Source of the DNA: Gemmatimonadota bacterium
GTDB lineage: Bacteria; Gemmatimonadota; Gemmatimonadetes; Gemmatimonadales; GWC2-71-9
NCBI GenBank assembly: GCA_003169895.1
Contig: PNAE01000004.1
Span: 2,604 to 66,603, forward strand
DNA: 64,000 bases
Direction of reading: 5' to 3'
Notes under the pieces: generated by a model
Seen by the model: the letters and a program-made list of their open reading frames with translations, nothing else
Told to the model about the DNA's origin: nothing
Databases searched by the model: none
In this document: piece by piece, positions 54,807 through 63,518 of the stretch
How positions within the stretch are numbered: position 1 is the stretch's first letter
Layout: each line of letters begins with the position of its first letter
Translations under genes and position numbers: made by a program

Positions 54807-54814
54807 CAAAGATA
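54807..54814 (-). promoter_or_regulatory. TAnnTTTG promoter of prs
   Basis: TATCTTTG on the minus strand, preceded at 21 nt by TTTG (as part of TTTGACC, about 54836-54842). This pair matches the Bacteroidetes -33/-7 arrangement; TTGACC with 18 nt to TATCTT is also a fair classical -35/-10 pair. Confidence 0.55.
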
Positions 54815-54864
54815 GTTACTGGGCCCGGGGTGGGTCAAATCGGCGCCCCGGGCCTGGAAGCCCC

Positions 54865-54870
54865 TAGCTT
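54865..54870 (+). promoter_or_regulatory. -10-like hexamer directly before the glycosyltransferase
   Basis: TAGCTT, then CCTCCCC, then ATG 54878. No ribosome site is present, fitting the leaderless pattern. Confidence 0.35.
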
Positions 54871-54877
54871 CCTCCCC

Positions 54878-55876
54878 ATGCATGACGTTCGCTGGTTTGC
54901 GCCGAACGCATTCTGTGCCCTTCCGGTCCCGCGCCTGCGCGATGCCGGGCTGCGCATCGCCATCGATGGCGACGCGCCGGCGCGACTCACGTTCCTCTCC
55001 GATGCGACGTCGCTGCGGGAGGCGTTCAGCTACGCGGCGCGACACCGTTCCTCGCTCATCATGAACCTCTGGGACGTCCAGCCCTGGCAGGTGACTGGTG
55101 GACGTCCCGATCATGTCTTGAGTGTGGGTGGCCGACTGATGGTGTGGCCGCGCCTGACGAAGGCATACCCCGGCCGGCGTCGTTACTACAGCCGGGTGCG
55201 CTACGTCGCGCGTCGGGCGCGGGCAGTGTGGGCGCCCTCCTGCAACAGCCAGAATGACATCCGGCGTTGGTTCGGTGTGCAGTCCGAACGCGTCCCCTTC
55301 TGTTTCGACAGCGATCGATTCAATCGCGCTGCCGGATGGCGGAAGCCGGCGGGTCCGCCGGTTGTACTGTCCGTGTCGCGCCTCGTTCCTCACAAGAATC
55401 ATGCAGCGGTGATTCGCGCAGTGGCGTTGCTGTCGGCGAAACCTCTCGTGCGTATCGTCGGCAAAGGGCCGGAGGCGGCGCACCTGCAATCGCTGGCGAG
55501 CCAGCTCGGCGTCGACCTGCAGCTCGACGAAGGCTGGCTCACTGACGAGCAGATCGTCGAGGCATATCGCACGGCGAGCGTGCTCGTCTGCCCAAGCCGG
55601 TTCGAAGGACTGGGGGTGACCCCACTGCAGGGCGTTGCGATCGGGATGCCAACGGTCGCATCCGACATCCCGACCCACCGTGAGTTTGTCATGGGGCAGG
55701 CGGCGCTGGTACCACTCGACGATGACGCCGCGATGGCTGCCGCGATCGACGTTGCGCTGCGATCCGAGGGCACGGTGCAACCCGGCCCGACACATGCGGT
55801 CCCCGAGCTGACGATCGAGGCGTGCGCCGCGCGATTCCTGCCGCGATTGGAGGAGTTGCTGCGGGGAGCGGGCTAG
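54878..55876 (+). CDS. GT4-type glycosyltransferase
   Basis: The product is 332 residues from ATG 54878. The C-terminal GT-B half is typical of family 4: VLSVSRLVPHKNHAAVIRAV, RIVGKGPEAAHLQSLA, and the nucleotide-sugar binding stretch ASVLVCPSRFEGLGVTPLQG. The N-terminal acceptor half is less conserved and a little short. Donor and acceptor are unknown. It converges on the permease gene with three nt between stops. Confidence 0.85.
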   Translation: MHDVRWFAPNAFCALPVPRLRDAGLRIAIDGDAPARLTFLSDATSLREAFSYAARHRSSLIMNLWDVQPWQVTGGRPDHVLSVGGRLMVWPRLTKAYPGRRRYYSRVRYVARRARAVWAPSCNSQNDIRRWFGVQSERVPFCFDSDRFNRAAGWRKPAGPPVVLSVSRLVPHKNHAAVIRAVALLSAKPLVRIVGKGPEAAHLQSLASQLGVDLQLDEGWLTDEQIVEAYRTASVLVCPSRFEGLGVTPLQGVAIGMPTVASDIPTHREFVMGQAALVPLDDDAAMAAAIDVALRSEGTVQPGPTHAVPELTIEACAARFLPRLEELLRGAG

Positions 55877-55879
55877 CGG

Positions 55880-58399
55880 CTACTCGTTGCCGCTGCGGAG
55901 TGCCACCAGCGGATCCAGCCTGGAAGCGTGGCGCGCCGGGCCGTACGCGGCGATCAAGCCGATTCCGAGAATGATGGCAGCTACGGCGGCAACCAGCGCA
56001 GCCGGATGCTGCGGTCCGAGCAGCAGGTTGCCATTGGGCTGCTGACGGTTGGCGCTGCCAAAAACAATGGCGCCGCCGATGCGCGAGAGCACGAGCGTGC
56101 CAAGCACGCCGCAAGTGACACCGGCGGCGATCCAGCGGAGGGCCTCGGCGCAAATCAACCGGACAATGCCGGGGCTCGTCGCGCCGAGCGCCATGCGCAC
56201 GCCGAGCTCCCTGGTACGGCTCCGGACCGATTCAGCGACGACACCGGTGATCCCGAGCATCGCGAGCAGGACCGCGATTGCGGTGACGGTCAAGGCAACG
56301 CTCGCATGCAGCCGCACCAGAGAAGCCATTCCGAGACCATACCCACCAGCATCAATTGCAGGCATTGGCTGCGGTGCGGGAATCTCGAGATCCGGCATGA
56401 TGCGGTGCAGCGCCAATTGCAGGGTCCGCGCTATCGCACCAGGATCGCGGGTTACGTGCACGCCGACGAACAACGGATTGTTGGCGATGCCCTTGCCTGC
56501 GAGTGTTGCCTGAGTGACCGGTTCGAAGATCAATGGTCGCAGGGTCGACTGCCGAATGGCGCGACGGAAGCGTCCGAGCGGATTGAGCGGCGCCGTGGTC
56601 GCCACGACGCCGACCACCGTCAGCCACGGTCCTGGCGCGCTATCGCCCCCAATACGAATCCGCTTGCCAACGGCACTGGTACCTGGCCACCATGCCGTCG
56701 CTGCCTGTTCGTTGATGATCGCTACCGGCACGCTGCCGGCCCGATCGGATGACCCGAACCAGCGGCCTGCCTTGAGTGGAATGCCGATCGTCGCGAACAG
56801 GTCGGGGTTGACGGGATGAATGTCATAGGCGCACACCGCAATGGTGCATCCGTCGCTCGCCATGCGGATTGGACTCCCCTCCGCAGTCATCATCAACTCG
56901 CCGGCCCGCTTCGGCATGGGGAATCCGCTCGTCGCCCAGATCGCCGGCTTGCCGAGGCCCGGGACGCTAGCCAACTCGCGTTCAATCCGGTCGACCAAGG
57001 CGTGTGCCCCGGCGTCGGTGCCGTAGTCGGTATTCCAGATCTCCAGTGGCGTGACGAGCAAGTGTTCCGCGTCATAGCCGACATCCACGTGGGCGAGGTA
57101 GTGACTCGAACGGACCAGCGCGGCGGCTGCCACGCTGGCGAGCAGCGCGATGGAGACCTGCAGTCCGACGAGCACCCTGCGCCATCGTGATTGCCGTCCG
57201 CCGGTACTCGACCCGGCACCGCCGCCGCGCAGGTGCTCGAGCACGTTGAGCCGCGCGGTGATGCTGTGCGGACCGAGTGCCAGCGTCGCTCCCGCGACCA
57301 CACCGATGATGAGAGCGAACATCACGACCGGCGCGCCAATGGACAGCGCGTCGGCGCGGCCCGTGAGGCGATCGCTGATGAATGTCTGCAACGCCATGCG
57401 CGCCCATGCCGCCCCCAGCAATCCGACGCCCGCTGCGACCAGGCCGAGCAACGCACCTTCGAGCATGATGTCGGCGCGCAGGCGGGCGCGAGTAGCGCCG
57501 AGAGCAGTGCTGATTGCGGTCTGCTTGAGGCGGCCGAGGATACGCACGAGGAACAACGTCCCCAGGTTAGCGATCGCGACGGCGAGCAACAGTCCGGCGG
57601 CGGCGACGAACAGGGTGAGCGTCTGGTTCACGCCGCGGAGCGAGTGCGCCAAGAATGCCACCAGAGCGCCGCGTCGACCGGCGCCCGGCTTGTCATCCAG
57701 CGCATGCGGGACAAGGGCGCTCAACTGCGCCTGGACCGCCGCCATGGTGACGCCGGGCTTGAGGCGACCGATGCCCGTGTACACGCCGTCATGCTGCAGG
57801 TAGCGGCCGGGGGCGGAAACCCACGCCTCGCCGCCGATCAGGTCCACGCCAGGCGGCATGACGCCGACGATGACGTACGTTGTCGTGTTGAGGCGCCAGG
57901 TGCGACCGATGACCCCGGGTTCCGCCGCCCACGCCGAGTGCCAGAGCTGGTCGCTCAGCACCAGCACCGGTGGCGCGCCGGGCACGTCGTCCTCGGCGGT
58001 GATTGGTCGGCCCAGCATTGCGTTGACGCCGAGCGTGGAAAAGAACTGGCCATCCACCTCCAGACCGCTGAGGGTGCGGGTGATTCCAGTGTGCGGGGTC
58101 AGGGCGACGTCGTGATAGGCCGTGAAGCTCGCGAGCCGCGACTGGGCCGCCTGCCACGCCGCCAGCGTCTCGGCGTCGAACAGGTCCTGCGATTGCCAGC
58201 CACCGCGAACGTCGTCGGCGCCCCAGACCTGGACGAGGGCATCGCTGTCGCGAAAGGGCAGTGGCCGGAGCTTGATCGCATAGAACGCGCTGAACATCAG
58301 CGTGGCAGCGCCGACCGACAGGCCGAGGATCGTGATGACGGTGAGAGAGAAGAGCGGGGCCCGTTGGAGACGGCGGACGGTGAGGCGCAGTTGCGTCAT
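55880..58399 (-). CDS. duplicated FtsX-type (ADOP/MacB-like) ABC permease
   Basis: The product is about 839 residues from ATG 58399 (ATG 58411 and 58417 are also in frame; none has a ribosome site, and 58417 lies in the tRNA). It has the repeated MacB_PCD plus FtsX layout: first membrane helix (SLTVITILGLSVGAATLMFS), periplasmic core domain, three helices with LGATRARLRADIMLEGALLG, then a second set ending in LGVRMALGATSPGIVRLI ... ARHASRLDPLVALR. No ATPase is adjacent, as is usual for these orphan permeases of Acidobacteria and Gemmatimonadota. Confidence 0.88.
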   Translation of the reverse strand: MTQLRLTVRRLQRAPLFSLTVITILGLSVGAATLMFSAFYAIKLRPLPFRDSDALVQVWGADDVRGGWQSQDLFDAETLAAWQAAQSRLASFTAYHDVALTPHTGITRTLSGLEVDGQFFSTLGVNAMLGRPITAEDDVPGAPPVLVLSDQLWHSAWAAEPGVIGRTWRLNTTTYVIVGVMPPGVDLIGGEAWVSAPGRYLQHDGVYTGIGRLKPGVTMAAVQAQLSALVPHALDDKPGAGRRGALVAFLAHSLRGVNQTLTLFVAAAGLLLAVAIANLGTLFLVRILGRLKQTAISTALGATRARLRADIMLEGALLGLVAAGVGLLGAAWARMALQTFISDRLTGRADALSIGAPVVMFALIIGVVAGATLALGPHSITARLNVLEHLRGGGAGSSTGGRQSRWRRVLVGLQVSIALLASVAAAALVRSSHYLAHVDVGYDAEHLLVTPLEIWNTDYGTDAGAHALVDRIERELASVPGLGKPAIWATSGFPMPKRAGELMMTAEGSPIRMASDGCTIAVCAYDIHPVNPDLFATIGIPLKAGRWFGSSDRAGSVPVAIINEQAATAWWPGTSAVGKRIRIGGDSAPGPWLTVVGVVATTAPLNPLGRFRRAIRQSTLRPLIFEPVTQATLAGKGIANNPLFVGVHVTRDPGAIARTLQLALHRIMPDLEIPAPQPMPAIDAGGYGLGMASLVRLHASVALTVTAIAVLLAMLGITGVVAESVRSRTRELGVRMALGATSPGIVRLICAEALRWIAAGVTCGVLGTLVLSRIGGAIVFGSANRQQPNGNLLLGPQHPAALVAAVAAIILGIGLIAAYGPARHASRLDPLVALRSGNE

Positions 58400-58416
58400 G
58401 GTCGGCAGCATCGGCA

Positions 58417-58487
58417 TTGCCCCTCTTGGAATCGAACCAAGATTCACGGCTCCAAAGGCCGCTGTCCTGCCGTTAGACGAAGGGGCA
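58417..58487 (-). tRNA. tRNA-Gln (anticodon TTG)
   Basis: A 71-nt cloverleaf on the minus strand: acceptor TGCCCCT with AGGGGCA, U8, D-arm GTCTAACGGCAGGAC, anticodon stem GCGGC/GCCGT with loop CTTTGGA (anticodon TTG, Gln), and T-arm CTTGG-TTCGATT-CCAAG. CCA is not encoded. It lies between ispE and the permease, as part of the ispE-tRNA-Gln-prs order known from Pseudomonas. Confidence 0.95.
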
Positions 58488-58532
58488 GCATTGGAAATCT
58501 AGCACGCGGGCCAGCAGCGCAGCCGCAGGCGG

Positions 58533-59390
58533 TCAACCGGTGGTGGTGGCCAGCAGGCGGCCAGCGCTTGAGCCCAATTGCCCGGCCGCATCATCCCGAT
58601 CGCGCTCATTGCGGTAGACGGCAAAGAGCGCCGACCCCGAGCCGCTCATCCGACAGAGTAGCGGATGCGTTCGCGCCAGTGCCTCGAACGCGGCGCGGAT
58701 CGCGGGGAAGCGCCCGAACACTGCGGCCTCAAAATCATTCCCGGCCAGTCGGGCGATGTCACTCCAACTGCGCAGGACGTCGAGATCGAGCGCCACGCTA
58801 CCGCGCGGGCCGGCCGAGTGTCGCATCTCGTCGATCCAGCCATACGCCTGTTGCGTCGGGATGGGCGTGCCGGGGAGCAGCAGCAATACCGGCATTGCCG
58901 GGAGCGCGGGAAGGCGCAACATCCGCTGGCCATGTCCCCAGGCGAGGGCGCAACCCGCTTCGGTGATGAAAAACGGCACGTCCGCACCCAGCCGGGCCGC
59001 CATATGCAACAACTCGGCCCGGGGTACTGCGTTGTGCGCCAATTGGTTGACCGCCAGCAACGCAGCCGCCGCGTCGCTCGATCCGCCGCCGAGTCCGGCG
59101 CCGGCGGGAACCTGTTTGACCAGGCGGAGCGCCACACCGAATTTGCGTCCGGTTGCCTGCAGCACGGCATCGGCAGCCCGCCAGGCGAGGTTGTCCTCCA
59201 CGGCACCGAGCGCGGCGCCTTCCACCCCGAGCACAATACCGGCATCGGTGCGCTGCACTTCAAGCGTATCGGCGAGTACCACGCGGCAGAAGAGCGTTTC
59301 GATGCCGTGATACCCGTCGGTTTCGCGCGCCAGCACGCGGAGGAAGAGGTTCACCTTGGCGGGGCACGCGCGGGTGATCGAATCCGTCAT
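58533..59390 (-). CDS. ispE: 4-diphosphocytidyl-2-C-methyl-D-erythritol kinase
   Basis: The product is 285 residues of the GHMP kinase family: CPAKVNLFLRVLARETDGYH at the N-terminus, the ATP loop PAGAGLGGGSSDAAAALLA, and the C-terminal RMSGSGSALFAVY. It phosphorylates CDP-methylerythritol in the MEP isoprenoid pathway. It overlaps the flippase gene (ATGA). Confidence 0.95.
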   Translation of the reverse strand: MTDSITRACPAKVNLFLRVLARETDGYHGIETLFCRVVLADTLEVQRTDAGIVLGVEGAALGAVEDNLAWRAADAVLQATGRKFGVALRLVKQVPAGAGLGGGSSDAAAALLAVNQLAHNAVPRAELLHMAARLGADVPFFITEAGCALAWGHGQRMLRLPALPAMPVLLLLPGTPIPTQQAYGWIDEMRHSAGPRGSVALDLDVLRSWSDIARLAGNDFEAAVFGRFPAIRAAFEALARTHPLLCRMSGSGSALFAVYRNERDRDDAAGQLGSSAGRLLATTTG

Positions 59391-60406
59391 GGCGCGGCCG
59401 TCGAGGTGCGCAAGCGCGTGCCGGTGCGGATCGCAGACAACGCACCGAGCGTGGTGATCGGGATGAACGTGGTGAGGTGATAGGTGACCGCATAGGCAAG
59501 GGCCGGGGCTGCGGCGATACCGTACAGCGCCAGCGCCGCGACGATCGCGGCCTCAAAGGGCCCGGCGTAGCCAGGTGTCGAAGGCACGGCGATGCCGATC
59601 ATCAGGCCGCCCTGCAGGATGAGCGCGCCGGTAAAGGGCACCGGAAAGTTGAACGCCTTGAACGCGAGGAAGAACGCCGCCGCGTTGACGGTCCAGATAA
59701 TGAACGACCAACCGATCACCGGCAGGGCCCGCCGCGGGTCGCGCAGCGCGCCGAGTCCGCTCAGGACCCGATCGACGAATCGCACGATAGCTGCACCGAT
59801 GCGTCCCGACGGCAGCAGGCGCTCGAACAGCTGCAAGGCGAGATCGCGTCGCCACGCGGCCGCGATCGCCACCAGCAGGGCGGCTAGGCAGACAATGCCC
59901 GTGCGTTGGGCAACCACCGTGACCGGGGTGGTCCCACCGAGACTGACCGTGCTGGGCAGGTGTGCAGCGACGAGGCCGACACTCAGCAGCGCAACGACGG
60001 TGAGCGCGTCGATGACGCGTTCTACTGCCACGCTTGACAATGCGGCGGCAAAGGACACGCGTGCCAGGCGGCTCACCGCGCCGACGCGGAGCACTTCGCC
60101 CGCCCGCAGCGGTAGCACGTTGTTCGCCGCAAAGCCGATAGCAATGGCGTGCCACAATGGACCGCTCGGAAGCGGACGATCGTCGTCGTGGCGCAGCAGC
60201 AGGCGCCAGCGTGGTACTCGCAAGGCGAATGGGATTGTCGCAACGGCGACGGCGAGCAGCATTGGCAGGATGCGCACGGTGCGGATAGTTGACCACACCT
60301 CAGCGAAGCTCACGTTGCGAAACGCCCACAGGACCAGAGCGGCTGTAATAGCCAACCCAAGGACGAGTTGCAGCGCGCGGGCGCCGCGCCTCTCAGGCGG
60401 CGTCAC
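59387..60406 (-). CDS. lysylphosphatidylglycerol synthase-like TM / flippase-like protein
   Basis: The product is 339 residues from GTG 60406, inside the end of the HPt-like gene. It has about seven to eight membrane helices and the family marks NVLPLRAGEVLRVG, SSVAVERVIDALTVV and VPSTPGYAGPFEAA of the UPF0104/flippase-like domain, related to the MprF membrane half. It may move a lipid-linked molecule across the inner membrane. No aminoacyl-transferase domain is present. Confidence 0.82.
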   Translation of the reverse strand: MTPPERRGARALQLVLGLAITAALVLWAFRNVSFAEVWSTIRTVRILPMLLAVAVATIPFALRVPRWRLLLRHDDDRPLPSGPLWHAIAIGFAANNVLPLRAGEVLRVGAVSRLARVSFAAALSSVAVERVIDALTVVALLSVGLVAAHLPSTVSLGGTTPVTVVAQRTGIVCLAALLVAIAAAWRRDLALQLFERLLPSGRIGAAIVRFVDRVLSGLGALRDPRRALPVIGWSFIIWTVNAAAFFLAFKAFNFPVPFTGALILQGGLMIGIAVPSTPGYAGPFEAAIVAALALYGIAAAPALAYAVTYHLTTFIPITTLGALSAIRTGTRLRTSTAAP

Positions 60407-62255
60407 GCGCCAGCGGCAGCAGGTCGAGCAATTCGTGGATGGGCGGACGCAGCCGTTCGAGTGACACCGCTGGCTCCGCGAGGAGCAGCAAGATCTCCGC
60501 GCGCAACTCGTCGGCACGTGAGCGCGCGGTGTGTCCGCGGTACAGCAGCGACGCGATCGGTACGATCTCTGCCCCGATCAGTCCGCTCAGCGTCGGTCCG
60601 TCGCTGTCAGCGGCACGCTGCAGGCTGCGTCGACGCACGAACGCGAGTTCGAGCCGGGATGGTTGGCCCGGGGCCTCCGCCGGGATCGGGAGCGCCGGCG
60701 GGTGGGCCGCCGGGGCGAGGGATTCAATTGGCACGATATCGTCGGGATCGGGCGCCAGCGACGCGATGTCGACGACGTCGTCTTGATCGTCGGGCGTGAG
60801 CGACGCAATATCGACGACATCACCCTGATCCTCGGGCGCCAGCAACGCGATGTCGACGACGTCGTCTTGATCGTCGGGCGCGAGCGATGCAATGTCGACG
60901 ACATCCGTCGCCGGGACCGGCGCGGGCACACCGGTGTGCCCGCCGCTCGGCAGGCTTCGACCGGTGTCACTCGGGAGGAAATCCGGCGTGGGCGCGGGCG
61001 TCGGCTTCAGTTCGAACGCACCGGCCGGCGCACCGAGTCCGACCATGACCAGCGACGTTGCGATGGCGTCGCGCCGATTGGCAAGCGCGAGTCGGTCGTT
61101 CATGCCGGCGGCATCCACCAGGAAACGCCCGCAGCCGCGCAGCATCGCCACGAAAGCCTCGGGACGCTCGGTCGCGACGTTGTGTCCGATGGCGGTGGTG
61201 ATCGCGTTCGCGAGCGGGGTGAGAAATCGTCCGGTGGCGCTGCCGGACGGCATCGCGGCGATGGTGCGATGCAGCACGAACAGCTTGAGGTCCCGCGCGG
61301 CGGGTGAGGTGGGCCGCGCGAGGGCGTCGGCGACCAGCAAGAGGTGGTCGCCGACGCTGACGAGTTCGACCGGCACCGGATCCCCGTCCGGCAGCGCCAA
61401 CGGTGGCGTGCCGTGCCTGACGATCGAGTCCACGCCGGCCGGCGCGAGCGTGGTGATCGGCACCACGTCGTTCTCGGTCGCGTAGCTCTCCAGCAGCCGG
61501 CGGGCAATCGAGCCCAGTTCCGGCGGCGGGGCGATCCGTCCGGCGTCCGCCATCGCTCGCGCCATGGCGGCGAGGGCGTGCGCCGCATCGGCGAAGACAG
61601 CAGCAACGTTCGGCGGAGCGGGTACATCGGCGAGCAATGTTCGCGTGGCAACCTCCATCGCGTCAAGCAACTCGGGCAGCGGCGAGAGCTCGGCGGACGC
61701 GCCCAGTCCGCGCAGGGACTGCATGCGCTCGAGCACCGCGGTGAGGGCTGCGGCCGGCGGCACCGGGGCAAGCGCCCGCGATGCCTGCTCGAACGACCCG
61801 GCGATCAACGCCGATTCCCGGGCAATGAACGCGCGAACTCCCGGCGTCAGTGGGGCGGGCTGTGGCGTGGTGGCGCGCAGCGGACGTCCGGTCATCACGT
61901 GCTCGAACCGCTCCGCGAGCAAGAGCGCCAGCCGGTCGTCGGCGGCTTCCCAGACGCCGGCGCGCGAGACGAGACTGCGCAGCGTGCTCAGTCCCTCGAT
62001 CCAGGCCTCACGCGCCGCGGACTCCCACGGCAGGGCGTGATCGCGAACCTGCCGTGCAATTGCCTCCAGTCCGGCGGCGGCGCGCGCGAACGTGCCCAAC
62101 CCCGCCATCAAGGCGGCGCCACGGAGGGCGCGAGCGCCACGCACCAGGCGCTCGGCGTCGGGCCGGTCGTTCGCGCTCGCCAGCGGCTCGAGGTCCGCCA
62201 GGTACTCATTGGCTTCCAGCGCGAAAAAGTCAGCGCGACGCGAAGTACTGCTCAC
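60393..62255 (-). CDS. degenerate HPt-domain protein with tandem acidic repeats
   Basis: The product is 620 residues from GTG 62255, overlapping pdxJ. Residues about 8-90 resemble an HPt/CheA-P1 helix bundle (EANEYLADLEPLA ... VRGARALRGAALMAGLGTFA), but the phospho-accepting His of the HTLKG motif is absent (RALRG). A long helical region follows. Residues 451-505 hold four 13-14-residue repeats of DVVDIASLAPDDQD, continued by DIVPIESLAP; the related motif IVPIASLLYRG recurs near the C-terminus (about 570) and VVPITTLAP near 265. Function unknown; scaffold in phospho-signalling is conceivable. Confidence 0.65.
   Translation of the reverse strand: MSSTSRRADFFALEANEYLADLEPLASANDRPDAERLVRGARALRGAALMAGLGTFARAAAGLEAIARQVRDHALPWESAAREAWIEGLSTLRSLVSRAGVWEAADDRLALLLAERFEHVMTGRPLRATTPQPAPLTPGVRAFIARESALIAGSFEQASRALAPVPPAAALTAVLERMQSLRGLGASAELSPLPELLDAMEVATRTLLADVPAPPNVAAVFADAAHALAAMARAMADAGRIAPPPELGSIARRLLESYATENDVVPITTLAPAGVDSIVRHGTPPLALPDGDPVPVELVSVGDHLLLVADALARPTSPAARDLKLFVLHRTIAAMPSGSATGRFLTPLANAITTAIGHNVATERPEAFVAMLRGCGRFLVDAAGMNDRLALANRRDAIATSLVMVGLGAPAGAFELKPTPAPTPDFLPSDTGRSLPSGGHTGVPAPVPATDVVDIASLAPDDQDDVVDIALLAPEDQGDVVDIASLTPDDQDDVVDIASLAPDPDDIVPIESLAPAAHPPALPIPAEAPGQPSRLELAFVRRRSLQRAADSDGPTLSGLIGAEIVPIASLLYRGHTARSRADELRAEILLLLAEPAVSLERLRPPIHELLDLLPLARDAA
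60741..60905 (-). repeat. 42-bp tandem repeat array in the HPt-like gene
   Basis: Three 42-bp units (60864-60905, 60822-60863, 60780-60821) and one 39-bp unit (60741-60779) encode DVVDIASLAPDDQD and its variants. Units alternate in third-position choices, so they arose by duplication and then drifted while keeping the protein motif. Confidence 0.85.
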
Positions 62256-62977
62256 GTTCGCGCCTCGGTCAACAGCTGCTTCATCTCACGCACCGCCGTC
62301 GCGATACCGGTGAAAAGTGCGCGACTGACGATGCTGTGTCCGATATTGAGCTCCTCGATCGCCTCGATCCGGGCGACCGGCTGCACGTTGTGATATGTCA
62401 GGCCGTGCCCCGCGTGCACGGCGAGGCCCATCGCCGCCGCATGATCGGCGGCTCGCCGCAGTTCGTCCAGCGCTGCATTGCCATCTCGCCAATGATGGGA
62501 GTATCGGCCGGTGTGCAACTCGATCGCCGGCACCCCGAGGTCCTTGGCTGCGTCGATGGTGGCGAGATCGGGGTCGATGAACAGCGAGAGGTGGATACCC
62601 GCCTCGTCGAGGCGCCGGATCGCGGTGCGGAGCCGGGCGTCACGTTGCGACAGGTCGAGGCCACCTTCGGTGGTGATCTCCTCACGTCGTTCCGGGACAA
62701 TGGTGACCTGGTACGGCTTGAGCTGGCAGGCGATGGACACGATTTCGTCACGGATGGCCAGCTCGAGGTTGCACACCGTCCTGACGCCGGCGGCGATCGC
62801 CTCGACGTCCCGGTCCTGTATGTGCCGGCGATCCTCGCGCAAGTGCACCGTGATGCCATCCGCGCCCGCAGCCTCGGCTTCCCGCGCCGCGGCGAACGGA
62901 TCGGGCTCGTCCGTCTTGCGCGCCTGGCGCAGGGTGGCCACGTGGTCAACATTGACGTAGAGACGCAGTGGTCGCAT
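62252..62977 (-). CDS. pdxJ: pyridoxine 5'-phosphate synthase
   Basis: The product is 241 residues. Signatures are LYVNVDHVATLRQARKT, DGITVHLREDRRHI, TTEGGLDL, and the C-terminal GHGLTYHNVQPVARI and ELNIGHSIVSRALF. PdxJ closes the vitamin B6 ring from 1-deoxyxylulose 5-phosphate and aminoacetone phosphate. It is first in the leftward run pdxJ-HPt-flippase-ispE. Confidence 0.95.
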   Translation of the reverse strand: MRPLRLYVNVDHVATLRQARKTDEPDPFAAAREAEAAGADGITVHLREDRRHIQDRDVEAIAAGVRTVCNLELAIRDEIVSIACQLKPYQVTIVPERREEITTEGGLDLSQRDARLRTAIRRLDEAGIHLSLFIDPDLATIDAAKDLGVPAIELHTGRYSHHWRDGNAALDELRRAADHAAAMGLAVHAGHGLTYHNVQPVARIEAIEELNIGHSIVSRALFTGIATAVREMKQLLTEART

Positions 62978-62993
62978 TCAGGTTCCGGAGTAT

Positions 62994-63001
62994 TACGTTT
63001 C
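62994..63001 (+). promoter_or_regulatory. TAnnTTT element before gene 63031
   Basis: TACGTTTC lies in the divergent gap between pdxJ and the gene at 63031. One mismatch to TAnnTTTG; predicted leader about 24 nt with GGAG. Confidence 0.35.
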
Positions 63002-63030
63002 GCTTCTCACGCCTCGTCTGGAGACGCTTC

Positions 63031-63492
63031 ATGCCGACATTCGCGCCGCGCGGTCTTGCGGTGTTCCTGCTGCTCGGTGCGCCGGTAGCGCTGACCGCCC
63101 AGGCCACTCGGGCCGCGAAGACACCCTCCCAGGCGGTGGAGGAGTTTATGCGCGCGCTGGCGGACAGCAACCTCACCCGCATGGCCGAGCTATGGGGCAA
63201 CGCCAAGGGACCAGTATCGAAAACCCGTCCGAAAGATTACGAAAAGCGAATCATGATCATGCAGATGTTTCTGCATGGCGTCCAAGCCCGCACGCTTGGC
63301 GACGTTCCGTCGAGCAAGTCCGGCCTGCGCAGCGTTACCACGGAGCTCGCGCACAATGGCTGCAAGGTCACGATTTCAATTGACGTGGTAAAGGCCAAGG
63401 ACGGCTGGCTGGTCGAGAACTTCGACCTCGCCGAGGCAGGCCATGTCAACCAGCCATGTGACACCGGCAAGCCGGGGAACAGTATGGAGTAA
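63031..63492 (+). CDS. secreted protein of unknown function (NTF2-like pattern)
   Basis: The product is 153 residues from ATG 63031 with a signal peptide (GLAVFLLLGAPVALTAQ). The mature part begins TPSQAVEEFMRALADSNLTR and ends with KDGWLVENFDL, a pattern common in NTF2/SnoaL-like or DUF4878-type domains. No catalytic motif. Confidence 0.65.
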   Translation: MPTFAPRGLAVFLLLGAPVALTAQATRAAKTPSQAVEEFMRALADSNLTRMAELWGNAKGPVSKTRPKDYEKRIMIMQMFLHGVQARTLGDVPSSKSGLRSVTTELAHNGCKVTISIDVVKAKDGWLVENFDLAEAGHVNQPCDTGKPGNSME

Positions 63493-63518
63493 CCTGGTGT
63501 TATGCACGGCAGCGGGGG

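Noticed and set aside
60741-60905. Tandem 42-bp repeats as a CRISPR-like array
   Set aside because: The units are contiguous with no spacers, lie in a coding frame, and encode a repeated peptide.
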